Assembly: GCF_009755275.1 (NCBI RefSeq)
Contig: NZ_WQLA01000003.1
Location: 558,001-622,000, forward strand
Direction: 5' to 3'
Length of the DNA: 64,000 bases
Source of the DNA: Mucilaginibacter aquatilis
GTDB taxonomy: Bacteria; Bacteroidota; Bacteroidia; Sphingobacteriales; Sphingobacteriaceae
In this document: one piece after another, positions 58,903 to 64,000 of the stretch
Position numbering within the stretch: position 1 is the first letter of the stretch
How the letters are laid out: the number at the start of each line of letters is the position of its first letter
Translations under genes and position numbers: made by a program
The notes under the pieces: model-generated
The model's input: only the letters and a program-made list of their open reading frames with translations
Databases searched by the model: none
What the model was told of the DNA's origin: nothing

Positions 58903-58936
58903 AAACCCCTTAAATAGCTTATTTAAGGGGTTTTTT
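58903..58936 (+). terminator. Terminator after tRNA-Arg
   Basis: A 13-bp perfect stem AAACCCCTTAAAT/ATTTAAGGGGTTT with a 5-base loop, followed by a T run. Confidence 0.8.
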
Positions 58937-59137
58937 CATTAATTATCCCCTCGGTAACCCTTAGTAAAGCCAGGTTTCTAAATACCTAAATGAACACCTG
59001 TGGGTAAACCTTACCTTAGGTGTTTCAAAAGTATTTAATCCATTGACAATTAATTTATTAACGGTCTCAGGTAATTTGAATTCAATTGCATTCGAACCTG
59101 TGATCCAACTTTTAATTTTTAAGATTGGAGGGGAAAT

Positions 59138-59760
59138 ATGAAGACCCAAAAGAAGTTCAGTGTATATTTTACGCTGAGAATGGACAAGGAAAAAGCAGGC
59201 TACGCCCCGCTTTACTTAGCGATCACGCTGAACAAGGAAAAATGCATTGCCGCATTGAAACGGCAATTTGCGATCGGCTTGTGAAACATAGGCAGAGGTT
59301 TCGCCAGAAGTCACAAAGATGAAGCGAAGGAGCTATACCGTTACGTAAATGAGGTGCAGACACTGATCATTAATATTCCTAACAACCATCAATTGAAAAG
59401 GAAAGCGATCACCTTGCGGCGATCAAGAGCCTTTTTTGGGTGAGGAAGAACAAGGATATACATTAATCAAGTTTATCGCTTATCTCGATGAGATCTTCAA
59501 TAAAGTACTTCATCCTGCAACATTAAAACATTACGTCGTGTCTCAGCGCTATGCGATTAAGTTTTTGAAGGCCATGTACGGAATGTATAACATAGCACTG
59601 ATAAATCTCAACTTTGAATTTATCTAGGATTTTGACAGCTTTTACGTAATCAAAAGCCTATCAATCATAAAGGTCCATCATGTACCAATGCAAGTCTAAT
59701 CTTCATGGAAGTGTTCAAGAGTGATTATATCATATCTCTGCTTTTAATCAATACTACGTT
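59138..59760 (+). pseudogene. Decayed tyrosine integrase next to tRNA-Arg
   Basis: The ATG at 59138 opens an arm-binding domain (KKFSVYFTLRMDKEKAGYAP) that stops at 59282-59284. The coding trace goes on in other frames: FARSHKDEAKELYRYVNEVQ, then LGEEEQGYTLIKFIAYLDEI and LKHYVVSQRYAIKFLKAM, which parallel the core-binding domain of the ICE integrase (GEETEETYSLSKL, LKHYAVTRRYLERFL). A stop follows, and a last trace (NQKPINHKG) matches its LRNHKP part. The catalytic domain is missing. It is a scar of an older element. Confidence 0.8.
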
Positions 59761-59912
59761 GATCTTATTGTCTTAAGGAAAATTGGGCAATTGATACCAT
59801 TTTTGAGCCTTTTGCAGTACCATTGTGCGCCTAAACAATTGATCATAGTCGCTCTCAAAACCAAAAGTGTATAATTCATCACTACAACGTCACCTACATT
59901 TAAGCAATTATT

Positions 59913-62291
59913 TTAATCTTTTAACAGCGTTGTTGGCTTAAACTTAATAGCTCTATTGATTTGAAAACTTACAGTAAATACTACTATAACAACTGACGTT
60001 ATTAATGCAATCAAGAATGGATAGATATTTATATGAACGCGGTATGCAAATGTTTCCAACCATCCATGTGCGACTAAAAAGGCCAATGGCCAGGCAACAC
60101 AATTTGCGGATAACACAATGTAAAAAAATGGCCTGGATAGTGTGATCATCAATTGCTTTGTATTTGCTCCAAGTACCTTTCTTATGGTGGTTTCCTTCAT
60201 CCTTACGCGTATAGCTTGTGCTGCCAAAGAAAAGAAGCCGAGTGCTGCTATAAGCACCGCCAGTACGGAGAATAAAACAAGAACGGCTTGTAACTGCTCC
60301 TGTTTTACAAATAGCTGTTCATATAGTTCATCCAAAAAATGATAATTGAAGTTATCGCCGTCCAGTTTATTGATGTCAGGCCAGTTCTTGTTTAATGTCT
60401 TAATAACTGCAGGTAGCCTATTGTTCTCCACACTAATCATAATCTGGGTTTTCGAAATTCCGCAATGATCTTTCATCAAATAAATAGTAGGCTGAGTAAT
60501 CTCTTCAAATCCGTAAGCTTTGACGTTTTTTATGATGCCTACTATTCTATATTTCCCACTACAACCTTCTATGATACCCGTAGCTCCTTTTAAATTCATT
60601 ACTTGAGCTGCGGCTTCGTTGATCAATGCATTGGCAGAGTCTCCCGAATTATGAGCATTAAAAGTTTGACCAGCGGCTAACTTAATATTAAGCGTCTCAA
60701 AATATTCATAATCAACAGCAATGGTGTTCAAAGCATATGGCCTGCCTTGGAGTAGATAGTCGTGAGTAGCCGGCATTATGCCTCCGGGAATATTTGACGC
60801 TACTGTTACCGCTTTCACACCCGGTATATCTTTGATACGATCCCGAACAGGTCCAAATTTTTTTGGATCGTTGAACAGTGACAGATTGTCGATGTATAAT
60901 ACCTGTTTTGCTGTAAAGCCAGGGTTTTCGGATTTCATATAAGTTACCTGCTGGTTCACGATCACAAGAGTAATTACAAATGTGATAGCAACGGTGAATT
61001 GAAGCAGAGTGACAATTGTTGGTAGGTATGAAAGTCTTCCTTGTTTCGCCAGCTGGCTTCCTCGCAAAACTTCAATTGGCTTGAATCCTGCCATAACGAT
61101 TGCTGGATAAGTGCCTGCTAGTAGGGTAAGAACTAACAGTGTAATAATAAGCTGAATGATGAGATGAGCATTGACTCCAGTTAACAGCAATTGAGTCTGA
61201 AGGATTTTGTTGAAATATGGAAGAGTCACACATACTAATACAAACGATAGCACAAGAGCCAGAAGGCATTGAAAGAATATTTCCAAAATAAATTGTAATG
61301 CTATGTGTGTTCCAACGACGCCGTTGACTTTTTTAATACCGACCTCTTTTGAACGCGCATCGGCTTGAGAAATATAAAGATTAGTGAAATTGACCGCCGT
61401 AATTATCAAAATGACGATAGCCAAAATACCGAGGCTAATAACGATTTGGTTATTCACATGAGAGCCATAGTGAGGTTTTAAATGCAGGTTTTTCAATGGG
61501 TCCAAATAAATGGCAGGACGGTCTGAACGCCTTATTGCTTCCTTGGCTACCTGACTGGTATCTGCTAATGCCCCCCTTTTGTAAATATTGTCGATTTTCG
61601 AAGATAATAAGGCAATGTCAGTTGATGGTTTAACAAGTATATACGTTTGATAAATCTGCGTGGCATAGGTCTGATCCTTCCCGGAAGTAATATCCGCTGA
61701 AAAGGCAATACAGTCAAACTTTAAATTCGTATTACCTGGAAAATCTTCTGCAATACCCGCTATGGGCATAGCCATTCCGGATCTCGACATCATGTTGATA
61801 CTTTTGTTTTGTATTAAACTGTCGCCTGGGAAAAGCACTTCGGCGGTTTCTTTAGAAAGCAACATGGCCGGAGTTGAGCTATTGGCATTCAAGACAAACC
61901 CTTTTGGTTTAATACCGAGAATTTTCGAAATTGAATAATCTGCACCAATCCATTTTTTTATCAAAAACCTCCTTGATTTGGTGAAGAATGGAATTTGAAA
62001 TAAAGCTGTAGTGATTCTGCCAGTTTCATCAACCTCAGGACACTGATCTTTGATAGCTGCTGCTAATTTTCCTGGAGTAAAAGGCGATGGCCCGTTTGGC
62101 AACTCTCGCTCCACGAGATAAACGCGGTCGAAATTTTTGTTCCATTTATCATAGCTGGTTTCATTATCAATAAACAAACTGACCAGGATGAAAGCAGCCA
62201 GTCCTATCGCCAGTCCTGCAATGTTAAGGAGGTAAAAAACTTTACTTTTCAGAAACGATCGAAATGCAATCTTAATACTCAGATTCGTCAT
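59913..62291 (-). CDS. MacB/FtsX-type ABC transporter permease
   Basis: A 792-residue inner-membrane protein with two FtsX-type halves: MTNLSIKIAFRSFLKSKVFYLLNIAGLAIGLAAFILVSLFI at the N-terminus, a large periplasmic MacB_PCD domain (about 50-280), a bundle of three spans (about 290-410), a second periplasmic domain (about 440-660) and three last spans (LVLFSVLAVLIAALGFFSLAAQA onward). This duplicated form is common in Bacteroidota. The ATPase partner is not in the window. Such transporters export lipoproteins, peptides or drugs; substrate unknown. Confidence 0.93.
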   Translation of the reverse strand: MTNLSIKIAFRSFLKSKVFYLLNIAGLAIGLAAFILVSLFIDNETSYDKWNKNFDRVYLVERELPNGPSPFTPGKLAAAIKDQCPEVDETGRITTALFQIPFFTKSRRFLIKKWIGADYSISKILGIKPKGFVLNANSSTPAMLLSKETAEVLFPGDSLIQNKSINMMSRSGMAMPIAGIAEDFPGNTNLKFDCIAFSADITSGKDQTYATQIYQTYILVKPSTDIALLSSKIDNIYKRGALADTSQVAKEAIRRSDRPAIYLDPLKNLHLKPHYGSHVNNQIVISLGILAIVILIITAVNFTNLYISQADARSKEVGIKKVNGVVGTHIALQFILEIFFQCLLALVLSFVLVCVTLPYFNKILQTQLLLTGVNAHLIIQLIITLLVLTLLAGTYPAIVMAGFKPIEVLRGSQLAKQGRLSYLPTIVTLLQFTVAITFVITLVIVNQQVTYMKSENPGFTAKQVLYIDNLSLFNDPKKFGPVRDRIKDIPGVKAVTVASNIPGGIMPATHDYLLQGRPYALNTIAVDYEYFETLNIKLAAGQTFNAHNSGDSANALINEAAAQVMNLKGATGIIEGCSGKYRIVGIIKNVKAYGFEEITQPTIYLMKDHCGISKTQIMISVENNRLPAVIKTLNKNWPDINKLDGDNFNYHFLDELYEQLFVKQEQLQAVLVLFSVLAVLIAALGFFSLAAQAIRVRMKETTIRKVLGANTKQLMITLSRPFFYIVLSANCVAWPLAFLVAHGWLETFAYRVHINIYPFLIALITSVVIVVFTVSFQINRAIKFKPTTLLKD

Positions 62292-62933
62292 ACTATTAGC
62301 TAAATACCTAAAACTACGCCATTATGTAATTTATTCATAGTCAGATATATGGTTAACTATTAAGTGTTCATTTTCGTACACCTGCGTTCGTTTTTATACT
62401 GTTTATACATCTAAAGATGAGTTTATTTCTAATTACTCTACATGTATGTTGATGGTGCAGTTGTATAATCGGGAAATACTACTACCAGTAAATCGAATAC
62501 GTACTAGATACTATCAGGTGAGGCGTATGGCAGCCCATGTATGCCCATGATCACATGGCGGTGCTAGTTGCTACCTGCCTGAACATCAAACTTATCTCTA
62601 GTTTGATAAAACGCTATCAATCAATTTTCTAATTATAAAATTGAGTATGCCCGCTTAAAAACAGCGGATTTCTGATACATACTAAAATTCATCTTTTTAT
62701 AATCAATAACATAAATGCTTCCGTAACTCATTCGGGAAAAGGCGCTTTTTGCTTCCGAGTGATCCTATTGCTGCAAATAGTCGGCCTCGGCTAACTGTAT
62801 TACTTCATTATCTGTTAACAGTGCGGTTTTGCTTTCAGTGATCGTGGGGCGAATTTATATAGCAAATCTACACTTCAGTGTAGTTAGCAAACCCATCCCT
62901 TTTTTAATTTTTGCACTACTATTTTCTATTCTT
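62292..62933. other. Intergenic region, 640 bases
   Basis: The region lies between divergent genes. An open frame from a TTG at 62829 continues in frame into the DUF3667 gene, but the first 35 codons do not look like the family. I see no RNA gene, terminator or repeat that stands out. Confidence 0.4.
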
Positions 62934-63668
62934 ATGATTTTAGATACTATCACTTGTGGCCATTGCCATAACGAGATAACGCATAAGTTTTGTTCGCAAT
63001 GCGGTCAGCCGGCTAAACTTAACCGTATAGACGCTCACTATATTCAGCACGAAGTGTTACATGTGCTGCATTTTGAAAAAGGAATATTGTACACCATTAA
63101 GGAGCTACTTTTGAACCCTGGCAAAAGCGTACGGGCATTTATTGCCGAAAACAGGAGCCGACTGGTTAAGCCTGTCATTTTTATTATTCTATCCTCGTTG
63201 TTATATACCGTTGTCAGCCATTCTTTTCATTTAGATGAAGGGTATATTACCATACGCGACAAGGATAACCTGACAACCAGTTCCATCAAAAATTGGGTGC
63301 AAAGCCATTACGGATACGCCAATATCATTATGGGCATATGTATAGCAGGGTGGCTACAGCTATTTTTTAGAAGGAGCAATTATAACTACTTTGAGATTTT
63401 GATACTGCTATGCTTTGTGATGGGTATGGGCATGCTTATCTTGTCTGTGTTCGCGCTGATTGAAGGCATAACCAGTTATAAAACAATGGCTTTTTCGGTG
63501 GTAATTAGTCTGGGCTATTCTGCCTGGGCCATAGGCGACTTTTTTGACAGCCGGAGAAAGATCGGCCGTTACTTTAAGGCTTTGGCGGCTTATCTGCTAG
63601 GCATGCTCACATTTAGTGTGATGATTTTCATGCTGAATACAACCCTTAATTTGATTACTAAACACTAA
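62934..63668 (+). CDS. DUF3667 membrane protein with N-terminal zinc ribbon
   Basis: About 244 residues from ATG 62934. It starts ITCGHCHNEITHKFCSQCGQP, a four-Cys zinc ribbon, then IDAHYIQHEVLHVLHFEKGILYTIKELLLNPGKSVRAFIAENR, the DUF3667 core, and three to four membrane spans. Function unknown; the family is widespread in Bacteroidota. The start was chosen because it opens just ahead of the zinc ribbon. Confidence 0.9.
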   Translation: MILDTITCGHCHNEITHKFCSQCGQPAKLNRIDAHYIQHEVLHVLHFEKGILYTIKELLLNPGKSVRAFIAENRSRLVKPVIFIILSSLLYTVVSHSFHLDEGYITIRDKDNLTTSSIKNWVQSHYGYANIIMGICIAGWLQLFFRRSNYNYFEILILLCFVMGMGMLILSVFALIEGITSYKTMAFSVVISLGYSAWAIGDFFDSRRKIGRYFKALAAYLLGMLTFSVMIFMLNTTLNLITKH

Positions 63669-63795
63669 CGTATGTCACATTAAAGTTTGTGTGAAGGTTT
63701 TGCCTATGAAATAATCAGCCCCTGCTTTTTCAATTCAGCTTTTATCATTGATAACGCCCACTCGCTTCTGCGACCGTACGGTGGTTTATCCAGCT

Positions 63796-64000
63796 CTATA
63801 GGTGCTTGGCCAGGTAAGGAGCGGTACGGCTCTCTTCGTTTTTGACAATCGCTGCCGGCTCGCCTTCGGCTACGATGCGGCCGCCTGATTCGCCTGCGCC
63901 CGGCCCGATATCGATCACCCAGTCGCTGGCCGCGATCACGTCCATATCGTGTTCTACCATGATCACCGTATTACCGGCATCGACCAGACGGTGGAGTTGC
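63796..64000 (-). CDS. uvrA: Excinuclease ABC subunit A, C-terminal part (partial)
   Basis: The last 67 residues before the stop at 63796-63798: QLHRLVDAGNTVIMVEHDMDVIAASDWVIDIGPGAGESGG is the Walker B-adjacent EH and D-loop region of UvrA. It is the damage-recognition ATPase of nucleotide excision repair. It runs off the right edge. It may be the main UvrA or a UvrA2. After the stop another frame stays open for 27 codons (see findings). Confidence 0.9.
   Translation of the reverse strand, partial: QLHRLVDAGNTVIMVEHDMDVIAASDWVIDIGPGAGESGGRIVAEGEPAAIVKNEESRTAPYLAKHL

Noticed and set aside
54097..64000. Region right of tRNA-Met as part of the ICE
   Set aside because: The integrase and all conjugation genes lie on the other side of the tRNA, and the genes here are ordinary chromosomal ones without mobile features apart from the older integrase scar.

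Overview
The window looks like the chromosome of a Bacteroidota species, most likely a Sphingobacteriaceae member (Mucilaginibacter/Pedobacter type). The basis is the IntDOT-type integrase, RteC, the TraE/TraF/TraG/TraI/TraJ/TraK/TraM conjugation set, LytTR and AraC regulators with Bacteroidota sequence habits, weak Shine-Dalgarno signals, and one promoter close to the TTTG-N19-TAnnTTTG pattern. Species assignment is inference.

Positions 1-15.5 kb hold small metabolic, envelope and regulatory genes: three AraC regulators, GNAT, DUF885 peptidase, VOC protein, M23 peptidase, a WD40/Omp85-barrel fusion, a LytS/LytTR pair, a lipoprotein carboxylesterase, peptide deformylase, TetR and a Crp-like regulator. 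It is unclear whether these are ICE cargo or chromosome, because I found no left attachment site.

Positions 15.5-53.95 kb are an integrative conjugative element of the CTnDOT type. The parts are rteC, a tra operon (16.8-26.4 kb: TraD-position gene, traE, F, G, small lipoprotein, traI plus two paralogues, J, K, L, M, and a conserved ICE gene), about 19 kb of cargo, and a mob/partition/integration module on the minus strand (mobC coupling protein, mobB relaxase, mobA, RHH protein, ParA, HTH_17 protein, xre remnant, ORF6N, YhcG nuclease, integrase). The integrase lies next to the 3' end of tRNA-Met(CAT). traN and the later tra genes are not in the window.

The cargo has two parts of interest. 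First, a DNA-damage set: a small protein with imuA-imuB-dnaE2, and a convergent small protein with an SRAP (HMCES/YedK) gene. Both promoters carry the same 17-bp palindrome (CTAA-N5-TTAG core), so they are probably one regulon. Second, a two-gene, translationally coupled unit at 39,977-44,838: a nitrilase-fold protein with an intact Glu-Lys-Cys triad followed by a Rad50/SMC-like ATPase with a CPLC zinc hook and an extra N-terminal domain. The pair has the layout of an effector-plus-SMC anti-phage system (compare Lamassu) but I do not recognise it as a named one. It is my main candidate for an undescribed system. A second defence-like unit, yhcG-orf6N-xre, is translationally coupled to the integrase; its xre gene carries a frameshift.

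Positions 54-64 kb are ordinary chromosome: HAD phosphatase, NAD(P)-binding protein, GAF-PAS protein, MsrA, MOSC protein, tRNA-Arg(TCT) with a decayed integrase beside it, a MacB/FtsX-type permease, a DUF3667 protein and the end of uvrA.
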